Assembly: GCF_047501175.1 (NCBI RefSeq)
Contig: NZ_JBEQWH010000008.1
Coordinates: 27,995 to 91,994, forward strand
Source: Methanoprimaticola sp047501175
Lineage (GTDB): Archaea; Thermoplasmatota; Thermoplasmata; Methanomassiliicoccales; Methanomethylophilaceae
Length of the DNA: 64,000 bases
Direction: 5' to 3'
The translations under genes and the position numbers were made by a program. Positions 49,819-57,924 of the stretch are shown in pieces. The notes under the pieces were generated by a model that saw nothing but the letters and a program-made list of their open reading frames with translations, was not told where the DNA came from and did not search any database. The first letter of the stretch is position 1. The number at the start of each line of letters is the position of its first letter.

Positions 49819-50490
49819 ATGTCTATGTTCATAACAGTCAACGGCGTCAATCTCCACTACGAGCTGTTCGGCGAGGGTCCTGCGATCGTCATGTGCCATT
49901 CCAACTGCAAGGACCTCACCTCCCTGGAGAAGCTCATCGGTGTGCTATCCCAGAAGCATACCGTGTATGCCGTGGACTCGCGCGGACACGGTCAGAGCCA
50001 GGTCCCCCAGGAATTTCACTACAGTGACATGGCCAACGACATGTTCCATTTCATAAGGGAGCTGAACCTAGGCCGGCCGGTGTTCTACGGTCACGGCGAC
50101 GGCGGGATCACAGGCCTGCTTCTGGCATCGAGGCATCCGGACCTGATATCCAAGCTCGTGATCAGCGGTGCCAACACCACCCCTGCGGAGCTCGACGGAT
50201 GGGACATGAGGAAGTTCAGGCGCAAGGAGAAGCGCGGGAAGAACGATCCGCGTGTGAGCATGATGCTGCGTGAGCCCGACATATCCGAGGACGAGCTCAA
50301 GGCGATCACCGTCCCGACGTTCATCACGATAGGCGAGTTCGACGTCGTCAACAGGTCGAACTCCATGTTCATCCTGAACAGCATCCCCAACTCCGAGATG
50401 TACATCGCCAAGTTCGGGGACAGGAACAACTACGTCCTTGACGATAAGGCCCTCGGCGATGTCATAGAATCCTGGCTGGAGAGGAGCTGA
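49819..50490 (+). CDS. Alpha/beta-hydrolase-fold protein lacking catalytic Ser and His
   Basis: 223 residues with the full hydrolase core (VNGVNLHYELFGEGPAIV, DSRGHGQS). The nucleophile elbow of close relatives reads GxSDGG; here it is YGHGDGG, with Gly at position 93 where Ser should be. The Asp (GEFDVV) is kept. The segment that usually carries the catalytic His (ExNHGSY-like) reads GDRNNYVLDD without any His. It is likely a binding or sensing pseudoenzyme. It shares an upstream palindrome with the MFS and methyltransferase units that follow. Confidence 0.75.
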   Translation: MSMFITVNGVNLHYELFGEGPAIVMCHSNCKDLTSLEKLIGVLSQKHTVYAVDSRGHGQSQVPQEFHYSDMANDMFHFIRELNLGRPVFYGHGDGGITGLLLASRHPDLISKLVISGANTTPAELDGWDMRKFRRKEKRGKNDPRVSMMLREPDISEDELKAITVPTFITIGEFDVVNRSNSMFILNSIPNSEMYIAKFGDRNNYVLDDKALGDVIESWLERS

Positions 50491-50533
50491 GCACGGACGA
50501 TCTCCATGGATCGACGATTGGATGGATGGTGGC

Positions 50534-50545
50534 CGAACATGTTCG
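50534..50545 (+). promoter_or_regulatory. Palindromic operator upstream of the MFS transporter gene
   Basis: Perfect 12-bp palindrome CGAACATGTTCG. An AT-rich element (TATTGTATAC, 50552-50561) starts 7 bases downstream, and the start codon follows about 75 bases later after TTATGGAGGTCTACAA. Confidence 0.7.
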
Positions 50546-50620
50546 TGACATCTATTGTATACTGTTGGTTGTCATATCAAACGTACCATATCCGTCCGCT
50601 CGAGTTATGGAGGTCTACAA

Positions 50621-51919
50621 ATGACAATAGATCCAGAGAAAAAGAAGAAGATGATGGCCTACAGGTGGATAGTGTTCGCCGTATTGGCCCTCGCGTACTT
50701 CTTCGTGTATTTCCACAGGGTCTCTGGAGGTGCCGCCAACGAAGAGATCATCAACGCCTTCGATGGTGCAGTGAGCGCTTCCCAACTGGGAGTTCTCGCC
50801 TCTGCCTACCTATATGCATACACTATAATGCAGATCCCCAGCGGTATCCTCACGGATACCCTCGGGCCAAAGAAGTGCTCGTCGATATTCGTCGCACTCA
50901 TCGCCGTCGGTTCCATCCTCGGGGCCGTGGCCACAATGGACGGCATCCAGAACTTCACCCTGCTTGTCGTCGCCAAGTTCATAATCGGAGTCGGTGCCGC
51001 GGTGGTCTACATCCCCATCATGAAGGTGCTGGCAATGTGGTTCAGGAAGAGCGAGTTCGCCACTATGAGCGGTGTGCTGCTCCTGATCGGTAACGTCGGT
51101 GCGCTGGCCGCGTCCACGCCCATGGTAATCATGTTCCAGAGCCTCGGTGTCGACATGACCTACATCGTCCTCGCCGTCATCACCATCATCATCGCGGTCC
51201 TGTGCTGGCTCTTCATCGTGGACCACCCCACGAACAAGGGATTCCCCGGAATAGAGTACGTGGAGTCGGAAGAGACCGGGAAGCCCGTCACGGAGTCCTC
51301 CTCCGAGAAGCTCTCCGTGTTCGCCGCACTGAAGGAGATATTCACCAGCGGGAGGAAGTTCTGGCCCATGGCCATATGGTTCTTCTTCATGTACGGGACC
51401 ATCATGCTCTGGCAGGCATCCCTCATGGGACCCTACTACAAGAGCAGCGGACTGTTCTCGTTCGATGCATCCATCGTCCTGATGATGCCCGCGGTCGGAT
51501 TCGCCATAGGATGCTTCCTTGCGGGTATCCTCGCGGACAAGGTCTTCCACTCCAAGAAGAAGGTCCTGGTCATCGGGACCATAGTCTACACCATAGTCTG
51601 GGCCGTCATCGCGTTCACGCAGATCGACAACCAGATGGTGCAGATGGCCATCAACCTCGGATTCGGATTCTTCGGAGGATGGTTCGTGGTGTCCTATGGA
51701 CAGATCAAGGAGCTCTATCCCCTGTCCGTCGCCGGAACCTCGTCCGCAGCGATCAACTTGTTCCCCTTCCTGGGAGGAGCGGTGCTCACCACCGCCGCGG
51801 GATTCCTGGTCACCAACAACACGCCCGACCAGTTCCAGAGCATATGGTACCTCGTCCTCGTGATGATGGTCATCGCATGCATCTGTGCGGTCATGACCGT
51901 GGAGAAGGCGAAGGACTGA
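50621..51919 (+). CDS. MFS transporter
   Basis: 432 residues with 12 predicted helices. YFHRVSGG near helix 1, GILTDTLGPKK (the MFS A-motif loop) between helices 2 and 3, and FSFDASIVLMMPAVGFAIG in the C half. It resembles the organic-anion or organophosphate-type members more than sugar porters. The start follows GGAGGT. It is placed between a degenerate hydrolase and a methyltransferase pair, all with the same palindromic operator, so it probably imports the methylated substrate. Substrate unknown. Confidence 0.85.
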   Translation: MTIDPEKKKKMMAYRWIVFAVLALAYFFVYFHRVSGGAANEEIINAFDGAVSASQLGVLASAYLYAYTIMQIPSGILTDTLGPKKCSSIFVALIAVGSILGAVATMDGIQNFTLLVVAKFIIGVGAAVVYIPIMKVLAMWFRKSEFATMSGVLLLIGNVGALAASTPMVIMFQSLGVDMTYIVLAVITIIIAVLCWLFIVDHPTNKGFPGIEYVESEETGKPVTESSSEKLSVFAALKEIFTSGRKFWPMAIWFFFMYGTIMLWQASLMGPYYKSSGLFSFDASIVLMMPAVGFAIGCFLAGILADKVFHSKKKVLVIGTIVYTIVWAVIAFTQIDNQMVQMAINLGFGFFGGWFVVSYGQIKELYPLSVAGTSSAAINLFPFLGGAVLTTAAGFLVTNNTPDQFQSIWYLVLVMMVIACICAVMTVEKAKD

Positions 51920-51948
51920 TCCCCCGATCACGGACAGCCATCCGGAAA

Positions 51949-51984
51949 GGCCGGTATCCCGGGGCATCCGCCTCGGTGCCGGCC
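51949..51984 (+). terminator. Terminator-like inverted repeat after the MFS gene
   Basis: GGCCGG (51949-51954) and CCGGCC (51979-51984) with a 24-base GC-rich middle; AT-rich sequence with T-runs follows. Confidence 0.45.
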
Positions 51985-52112
51985 ACATATTGGATGCTAG
52001 TAAACTTTTTAATAAACATCTTTTTCATTACACATAATTTTGTATTGTCACCCTCGGTTTCTGTTCATTGTTCAGGATATAGCCAGCAGTATCGGATATG
52101 CTGTCTCCTCAA

Positions 52113-52139
52113 CGAACATGTTCGTGGAATCACATATAT
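52113..52139 (+). promoter_or_regulatory. Palindromic operator and promoter of the third corrinoid module
   Basis: Perfect CGAACATGTTCG at 52113-52124, with an AT-rich CACATATATC element from 52131. The start codon of the corrinoid gene lies about 72 bases downstream after AAAGGAGGATTAACAA. Confidence 0.7.
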
Positions 52140-52195
52140 CCAGCACACCTCCTATGAATTTCTAAGCGGACGATATGAGAAAGGAGGATTAACAA

Positions 52196-52840
52196 ATGAG
52201 TAATGAGGAAATCTTGAAAGAGCTTGCCAACGTGGTATGCGAGTGCAACCCGGACGGGGCATCCGTCGTTGCACAGAAGGCTCTCGACGCGGGCATGGAC
52301 CCGGTCGTCGCGATCAACGACGGACTCGTCGTCGGAATGGGAATCATCGGAGACAAGTATGCGGACCATGAGATCTATCTCCCGCAGGTCCTTGTCGCAG
52401 CGCATGCCATGTACGAGGGGCTGGATATCCTCCTTCCCGCGATACCCAAAGGGGACCTTGGAGACACCAAGAAAGCCTGCACGGCAGTGGTCCTGGGAGA
52501 TGTCCACGACATCGGTAAGAACCTGGTCAAGACCATGCTGACCGCCAGCGGGTACGTGGTCAACGATCTGGGCAAGGATGTCGCACCCGCGATCATCGCG
52601 GACACGACGAAGGCCGATGGTGCGGTCGTACTCTGCCTTAGCACGCTCATGACCCCCACAATGGACAACATGGCGAAAGCCGTCGAGCTGGTCAGGGAGA
52701 GCGGATACCGCGACAACGTCCTGATCACCATCGGCGGGCCTCCGACCACCGAGGCGTTCGCGGAGGAGATCGGAGCGGACCACAGGGACGACAATTCCAC
52801 GGCTGCCGTGAAGTACATCGACAGCAGGATCAAGGGGTGA
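52196..52840 (+). CDS. Corrinoid methyltransferase protein (module 3)
   Basis: 214 residues, same family as the products of 773 and 5477 but clearly diverged in the N-terminal cap (ANVVCECNPDGASVVAQKAL). The cobalt-binding GDVHDIGKN (D102, H104, G107) and SGYVVNDLGKD are intact. It is joined to an MtaA/MtbA-like enzyme six bases downstream and lacks the UroD-type and zinc-ribbon partners of modules 1 and 2. A substrate-specific MtxB enzyme is absent locally, so the donor side must be encoded elsewhere or be the UroD-type protein. Confidence 0.9.
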   Translation: MSNEEILKELANVVCECNPDGASVVAQKALDAGMDPVVAINDGLVVGMGIIGDKYADHEIYLPQVLVAAHAMYEGLDILLPAIPKGDLGDTKKACTAVVLGDVHDIGKNLVKTMLTASGYVVNDLGKDVAPAIIADTTKADGAVVLCLSTLMTPTMDNMAKAVELVRESGYRDNVLITIGGPPTTEAFAEEIGADHRDDNSTAAVKYIDSRIKG

Positions 52841-52846
52841 TTGAGA

Positions 52847-53890
52847 ATGGCAATGTCATGCAGAGACAGGGTGTTGGGAGCGCTCAAGCAGGAGTCCATG
52901 GACAGGCCTGCGGCGGCTATCTTCACCACATGCGACACGATCGGAATGATGAAAGCGAGCGGATCCTCCTGGCCCGAGGCGCACAGCGATGCCAAGAAGA
53001 TGGCGACACTGGGATGCGCACAGGCGGACTACTTCGGACTCGAGGCGGTCAGGGCGGGATTCTGTCTCACCCAGGAGGCGGAGGCCCTCGGCTGTCCGAT
53101 AGACATGGGGACCGCCACAGGATCCCCCATGCTGAAGGGACATCCCTTCAAATACAACCCCATGAAGAAGGTCTACGACGAGCCCGAGGATGCGGGACTC
53201 CCCGACATAGACACGTTCCTCAACACCGGGAGGGTGAAGGTCACCCAGGAGGCCATGGGCATCATGAAGAAGACCCATGGCGAGGACTACTGCGTCATCG
53301 GAGGGAACACCGGACCGTTCACACTGGCGGGACACCTCCTGAACACCGAGAACCTCGTGTACTCTGTGTGGACCGATCCCGAGAGGGCGAAGAAGTGGGT
53401 CAAGGTCATCACCAACTACTGCAAAGCATACGGAGATGCCCTTCTAGCCGCCGGAGCCGACGTCGTCCAGATGTCCGAGCCCTCGGCTTCCACCGACATC
53501 CTCGCGCCCAGCGATTTCATGGAGCAGTCCGGACAGTTCGTCAAGAAGTGCCTCGGCGAGCTGAAGGGATACAAGGTCCTGCATATCTGCGGCGATTCCG
53601 AGAAGATCATCCCGTTCATGTTCGACACCGGCGTCACCGGTATCTCCGTCGAGGAGAAGGTCGACCCGTACACGGCCATCAAGGTCGCCAACGGAAGGGG
53701 AGCCATGATCGGGAACGTCGGATGCTCGTTCCCGCTGTTCAAGGGGACCCCTCAGGAGGTCGCGGATGCGGCCAGGAAGTCCGCCGATGCCGGATTCAAC
53801 TCCATCTCCGCCGGATGCGGTGTGCCGATCGGTACTCCCGACGACAACATCCGCGCCCTCGTGAAGGCGGTCAAGGACCTGGCACCCTGA
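52847..53890 (+). CDS. Methylcobamide:CoM methyltransferase, MtaA/MtbA family
   Basis: 347 residues of the UroD fold. Zinc ligands expected for CoM thiolate activation are H246-x-C248 (VLHICGDSE) and C324 (SAGCGVPIGTPDDN), and EPSASTDILAP is typical of MtaA/MtbA. It would transfer methyl from the corrinoid protein at 52196 to coenzyme M. Start chosen at 52847 with GGTGATTGAGA before it; TTG 52841 is less likely. It is part of the same operator-controlled unit. Confidence 0.88.
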   Translation: MAMSCRDRVLGALKQESMDRPAAAIFTTCDTIGMMKASGSSWPEAHSDAKKMATLGCAQADYFGLEAVRAGFCLTQEAEALGCPIDMGTATGSPMLKGHPFKYNPMKKVYDEPEDAGLPDIDTFLNTGRVKVTQEAMGIMKKTHGEDYCVIGGNTGPFTLAGHLLNTENLVYSVWTDPERAKKWVKVITNYCKAYGDALLAAGADVVQMSEPSASTDILAPSDFMEQSGQFVKKCLGELKGYKVLHICGDSEKIIPFMFDTGVTGISVEEKVDPYTAIKVANGRGAMIGNVGCSFPLFKGTPQEVADAARKSADAGFNSISAGCGVPIGTPDDNIRALVKAVKDLAP

Positions 53891-54113
53891 TCGGGTCCGA
53901 TAAACAAGATGCGGCCCGGACCATCGGATCCCCGACCGGGCCCATCGCCATTATTGTCCTCCGGGGCGGTTATCCGCCCCGCCCTGAGACATGTCCCAAG
54001 TGACGGGGTCGATGCCGATGGATCCCGGGGGTCCATCCTTCTGTAGAATGTCGCCGTCCCGCAGGCGGGACGGGTCGCGGGCCATCACGGCCCGCGTTTG
54101 AGAGATGTGCGGA
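53891..54113. terminator. Three GC-rich hairpins between convergent genes
   Basis: GGGGCGG/CCGCCCC at 53963-53980 with a TTAT loop, CCGTCCCGC/GCGGGACGG at 54054-54073, and CGCGGGCC/GGCCCGCG at 54076-54096 followed by TTTG. The two genes converge here, so these are probably bidirectional terminators. Confidence 0.6.
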
Positions 54114-54689
54114 TTACTCCGGCTGGGGGTCGTACATGTACTTCCTGCAGAACGGTATCAGCATGCATCCGATCGCGTTCCCGAGAAGCACCAGCGCTAT
54201 GAAGACCAGGGCCTCCGGCGTGAACATCCTGGCGGAGCAGAAGTAGAACATGTCCGCGATCGAGTGCTCGAACCCGGCGAGTATGAACACGGGCACGCAG
54301 AAGAATATCGCCAGGAAGCTCTGCCTCTGCTTGAAGAAGTCCACCGCGATGAACATCAGTATGCCGCACATCACTCCCTTGAAGATCGTGGTGTACCACT
54401 CATAGGAGAGTTTCGTGTCGACGCAGTCGATCGCCACGGGATACGGCATCATGAGCCCCACCAGGAGGCATCCGACGAAGTTCCCTGCGATGATCACCGC
54501 TATGTCCTTCAGGAACGAGGGCGGGTTCTCGACTATGTACCCTGCCTTGCCGGTGTAGAGGTCCAGTCTGAATGCGACGACAGTCAGCAGTCCGACCGAG
54601 AACAGCACCGCTCCCACCCATTTCACATCCGTTGCGAGATAGACGCAGCCGCCTATCGAGATCGATACGCCTGCGAGGAATGCCCTCAT
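54114..54689 (-). CDS. Formate/nitrite-family (FNT) channel, short form
   Basis: 191 residues from MRAFLAGVSISIGGCVYLA, with GGAG upstream. FNT features: FRLDLYTGKAGY, NFVGCLLVGLM and GFEHSIADMFYF (the central His region), about six helices. It is shorter than usual FNTs (about 250 residues), mainly at the N-terminus. Likely conducts formate, nitrite or another small anion; formate would be a plausible electron donor or by-product. Confidence 0.8.
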   Translation of the reverse strand: MRAFLAGVSISIGGCVYLATDVKWVGAVLFSVGLLTVVAFRLDLYTGKAGYIVENPPSFLKDIAVIIAGNFVGCLLVGLMMPYPVAIDCVDTKLSYEWYTTIFKGVMCGILMFIAVDFFKQRQSFLAIFFCVPVFILAGFEHSIADMFYFCSARMFTPEALVFIALVLLGNAIGCMLIPFCRKYMYDPQPE

Positions 54690-54717
54690 CAGGCATCTCC
54701 AATAGTGTCCTCTGGAT

Positions 54718-55203
54718 TCACAGCTCATGATAATACACGTAGATGTCCCTGTACGACCCATCCAGGCGCCTGAACCCTCCGGGGATCTCTCCGACCCTCC
54801 TGAATCCCAGCTCCTCGTAGAGATGGATCGCGTTGACGTTCTCCTTCACGACGGCATTGAACTGCATTATCCTGTATCCTAGCCTTCTCGCCTGGACCAG
54901 GGAATCAGTAACCATCGCACGTCCCACATGCATGCCCCTGCAGTCGGGGTCGACCGCGTAGCTCGCATTTGAGATGTGTCCGCATCTGCCCACGTTGTTT
55001 GGACGGATCTCGTACATCCCGACCACGCGGCCGTCGTGCACGGCGACCCCGCAGTGGTCGAACGATCCGAAGAAATCCGATGCCTCGTCGTCTGCGACGG
55101 GCTCGTCCTGGGGAAATGCCTGGCCGTCCATCACGACGCGGTTCCATATCGCGGTCATGGACGGGAGGTCCTCCTGAGAATACGCTCTCACCTGGACTTC
55201 CAT
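54718..55203 (-). CDS. GNAT family N-acetyltransferase
   Basis: 161 residues. The acetyl-CoA-binding motif is PDCRGMHVGRAMVTDSL (variant of QxxGxG/A) and the C-terminal NAIHLYEELGFRRVG is typical of phosphinothricin or L-amino-acid acetyltransferase-like members. Substrate unknown. Placed on the minus strand upstream of the FNT gene, 29 bases apart, so possibly the same operon. Confidence 0.85.
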   Translation of the reverse strand: MEVQVRAYSQEDLPSMTAIWNRVVMDGQAFPQDEPVADDEASDFFGSFDHCGVAVHDGRVVGMYEIRPNNVGRCGHISNASYAVDPDCRGMHVGRAMVTDSLVQARRLGYRIMQFNAVVKENVNAIHLYEELGFRRVGEIPGGFRRLDGSYRDIYVYYHEL

Positions 55204-55338
55204 GGTTCGAGTATCTGTTCGGATTAATAAAAGGGAACGTCGTCACGATGCCTCTTGCAGGTTTCGCGTGGGATGATGGGGCGGGGTGACATATCGTCGG
55301 CGTCCATCACATCCCACGAAGACGGACCTCAGAACCAC

Positions 55339-55893
55339 TCAGGACCTGTCGTAGAGGATCATGCCGAAGTAGGTCAGGCGGCCATCGTCGCACCCGTATC
55401 TTATCCCGTTCTCCGAGCAGAATCCGAAGAGGTCGACCCCGTACGCCTCTATGGACGGGACTGCCATGTCGGGGAATCTGCAGGGTGAACCCTCCATGCA
55501 CGAGCACATGGTGCAATTCATGCACGCACCCGCGGACAGGCCCATGACGATGCCGTGCCCCTCCCCGAACAGACCCTTGACGCTCCTGACGACATCCTGG
55601 TGCGACTTCATGCTCCCCATTATCGATTCTATGTCCGTCCAATCATCCAGGACGAACTCGGTCTTGAAAAGGCACATCCTCCTGAACGATGTTATGGTCT
55701 TGCCGCACGTGCAGACATCGCCCACTGCAGGCGGACACATCCAGTTCGCCCCATAGTAGCCGCAGGTATTGGCCTCGCATTGTTTCCTGACCTCCTCGGC
55801 ATGGCGGATGAGGCTGTCGTCGATGTCGAAGAATCCCGTGTAGACGATGTTGGGAGAGACGCCCATGACATCGGACTCATTGATCTGGCTCAT
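55339..55893 (-). CDS. DUF2284 predicted metal-binding protein
   Basis: 184 residues from MSQINESDVMGVSP, 25 bases downstream of a TTTTTAAAG promoter element, suggesting a leaderless mRNA. Cys motifs CGYYGANWMCPP, CTCGKT, CMNCTMCSC and SPCRFPDMAVPSIEAYG match DUF2284, a cysteine-rich family of anaerobes probably binding an iron-sulfur or other metal cluster. Function unknown. The open frame to 56085 runs antisense to the UbiA gene and was trimmed. Confidence 0.8.
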   Translation of the reverse strand: MSQINESDVMGVSPNIVYTGFFDIDDSLIRHAEEVRKQCEANTCGYYGANWMCPPAVGDVCTCGKTITSFRRMCLFKTEFVLDDWTDIESIMGSMKSHQDVVRSVKGLFGEGHGIVMGLSAGACMNCTMCSCMEGSPCRFPDMAVPSIEAYGVDLFGFCSENGIRYGCDDGRLTYFGMILYDRS

Positions 55894-56022
55894 GATATGG
55901 GGATGCATCATGACTTTAAAAAGGGCCAGATGTCGGACGGTCCGCGCTTCGTCGCATACAGGGACCGATGCGGTCAAAGCAACATTCCCAGGCTTTAAAT
56001 CGCTCATGGCGTTCGGGTCACC

Positions 56023-56946
56023 ATGGCTCAGGTTAAGCCGGTGAAGGCCGGCTGGTGGAACGCGTTCAGGCCGTGGACGCTCCATGGGGCGATCGTCCCG
56101 GTACTCATCGGAGGCGTCGTCGCATATAACGACTCGGCATTCGATCCGCTGTCCTGGGTCCTGTTCGCGATGATACTGGTCGCGGGATGCCTGCTCCAGT
56201 CCGCGGCGAATCTTCTGAACACGTACGGGGACTTCAAGAAGGGGACGGACACCGTCGAGAACGAGACGAGGTCACCCGAGCTGGTCACGGGCGTCCTTCA
56301 GCCCGAGCATGTGAAGATGATGGGGGTCGCCTGTCTGGGCGTTACATGCCTGTTCGGTCTCGTGTTCATATGGCACTGCGGATGGGGCATACTCGTCTAC
56401 GGGGTGCTCGGCCTGATCGGCGCCGGGATGTACACCACAGGACTCGCCCTGAAGTATCACAGCATGGGACAGGCCACGGTTTTCCTGATGATGGGCCTCC
56501 TCATGCCCCTAGGGACGTACTATGTCCTGGCCGGAGGCTTCTCCATGGAGGTACTCCTGTTCAGCCTTCCCAACGCGTTCCTCATCACAGCGGTGCTGTG
56601 CGGGAACGAGCTTCGCGACTACGAGGAGGACAAGATAGCGGGCGTGAGGACGCTCTGCAGCCACTTCAGGTACGATGTGGCCAAGAAGATCTACCTTGGT
56701 ATGAACGCTGTCGCGTTCCCCCTCCTTGCACTCATAATCGTCACGGGAGTCGTCCCCTGGACATGCGCTCTCGGATTCGTCACCCTGTACGACCTCCTGC
56801 TGCTGTGGAGGAACGCAGGGCAGGCCCCGTCGGACCCGCACGCGAACTTCATGCTCGTGCCGATGGCCTTCAAGCTGAACTGGCACCTCGGCGTGCTCGT
56901 GGTTGCGGGCTACATTGTTGGAAACTTCGTAATCCCGGTGATTTGA
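56023..56946 (+). CDS. UbiA-family prenyltransferase (MenA-like)
   Basis: 307 residues, about nine helices. The first prenyl-diphosphate motif is NLLNTYGDFKKGTD (NxxxDxxxD) and the second NELRDYEEDKIAGVRT (DxxxD). It attaches an isoprenoid chain to an aromatic acceptor in the membrane. It is directly followed by a UbiE-type methyltransferase. Together they indicate synthesis of a prenylated quinone-like or phenazine-like redox carrier, which the Fpo-like/HdrD scheme of this order may need. Confidence 0.88.
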   Translation: MAQVKPVKAGWWNAFRPWTLHGAIVPVLIGGVVAYNDSAFDPLSWVLFAMILVAGCLLQSAANLLNTYGDFKKGTDTVENETRSPELVTGVLQPEHVKMMGVACLGVTCLFGLVFIWHCGWGILVYGVLGLIGAGMYTTGLALKYHSMGQATVFLMMGLLMPLGTYYVLAGGFSMEVLLFSLPNAFLITAVLCGNELRDYEEDKIAGVRTLCSHFRYDVAKKIYLGMNAVAFPLLALIIVTGVVPWTCALGFVTLYDLLLLWRNAGQAPSDPHANFMLVPMAFKLNWHLGVLVVAGYIVGNFVIPVI

Positions 56947-56947
56947 A

Positions 56948-57694
56948 ATGGCAGAAGAGCTCAAGAAAGGAAACCAGTTCGAGGGGAAGGAGGAGTACGT
57001 CAAGGACGTATTCACCGAGATCGCGGACTACTACGATGAGATGAACGAGATAATGTCCATGCACATGGTGCAGGGCTGGCACAAGTTCATGATGAGGAAG
57101 GCGGGGGACATCTCCGGCAAGAGGTGCCTCGACGTCGGTACGGGAACGGGGGAGATCGCGTTCCATCTCGCCAGGACCGCCGGGCCCGGCTCCACGGTCG
57201 TCGGCGTGGACATCACCCCAAGGATGCTGGAGCTCGCCGCCAGGAAGGAGAAGGACCTCTCCCTCCCAGTGTCCGTCGACTGGAGGGTCGGCGACGCCCT
57301 GGACCTCGACATCCCCGATGATTCCTTCGATGTGGTGACCTCCGGATACATGCTCCGCAACGTCACCGACATCCAGAAGGCCGTCTCGGAGATGCATCGC
57401 GTGCTCGCACCCGGGGGGAAGGTCATCGTCGCGGAGCTCTCCAAGCCCAAGAACGGGTTCGTGCGCTACTTCTACGACATCTACATAGCCCGCATCAAGA
57501 AGAAGGGCCGCAAGTACGACCAGGGCAAGGCCATCGACGGGAAGCAGCCCGCATACGACTGGCTCACCTCGTCGATCGAGGGATTCCCGTACGGGGAGGA
57601 CATGGTCAAGATCTTCCGTGCCGCCGGATTCGAGGATGCCAGGTTCTACGTCAAGAGCTTCGGCGCGGTGAACATCTACGTGGGGTCCAAGTGA
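56948..57694 (+). CDS. UbiE/MenG-type C-methyltransferase
   Basis: 248 residues. SAM-binding motif I LDVGTGTGEIAFHLA, later SGYMLRNVTDIQKAVSEMHRVL and PGGKVIVAELSKP, as in UbiE/COQ5. It methylates a prenylated ring. One base separates it from the UbiA gene, so the two are one operon. Confidence 0.88.
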   Translation: MAEELKKGNQFEGKEEYVKDVFTEIADYYDEMNEIMSMHMVQGWHKFMMRKAGDISGKRCLDVGTGTGEIAFHLARTAGPGSTVVGVDITPRMLELAARKEKDLSLPVSVDWRVGDALDLDIPDDSFDVVTSGYMLRNVTDIQKAVSEMHRVLAPGGKVIVAELSKPKNGFVRYFYDIYIARIKKKGRKYDQGKAIDGKQPAYDWLTSSIEGFPYGEDMVKIFRAAGFEDARFYVKSFGAVNIYVGSK

Positions 57695-57779
57695 TCCCGA
57701 TGGCCACGGGTCACCTCGTGGCCATCTAACCTTTATCTTCTCATCCCGTGCTTCTCACCATATTGTCATATAACAAGTT

Positions 57780-57900
57780 GGAATTTGGTGAATAAACTTC
57801 ATTTCAAAACTTGGAATTTGGTGCATATTTCACAATTTAAAATTTGGAATTTAGTGCAAATAATCTATTTTAAAATTTAGAATTTGGTGATTTATAAATA
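57780..57900 (+). repeat. Four tandem 33-bp repeats ending in a TATA element
   Basis: Copies of GGAATTTGGTG (third copy GGAATTTAGTG, fourth AGAATTTGGTG) begin at 57780, 57813, 57846 and 57879, exactly 33 bases apart, each preceded by an AA(C/T)TT-type flank. TTTATAAATA at 57891-57900 follows and is the likely promoter of the ATPase. The exact periodicity, about three helical turns, would place bound regulators on one face of the DNA. Confidence 0.85.
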
Positions 57901-57924
57901 GTCTTGATGGTATCTCAAGGAACT

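Noticed and set aside
57780..57900. Possible CRISPR array upstream of the AAA_14 gene
   Set aside because: Repeats are contiguous at a 33-bp period with similar intervening sequence, so there are no unique spacers.
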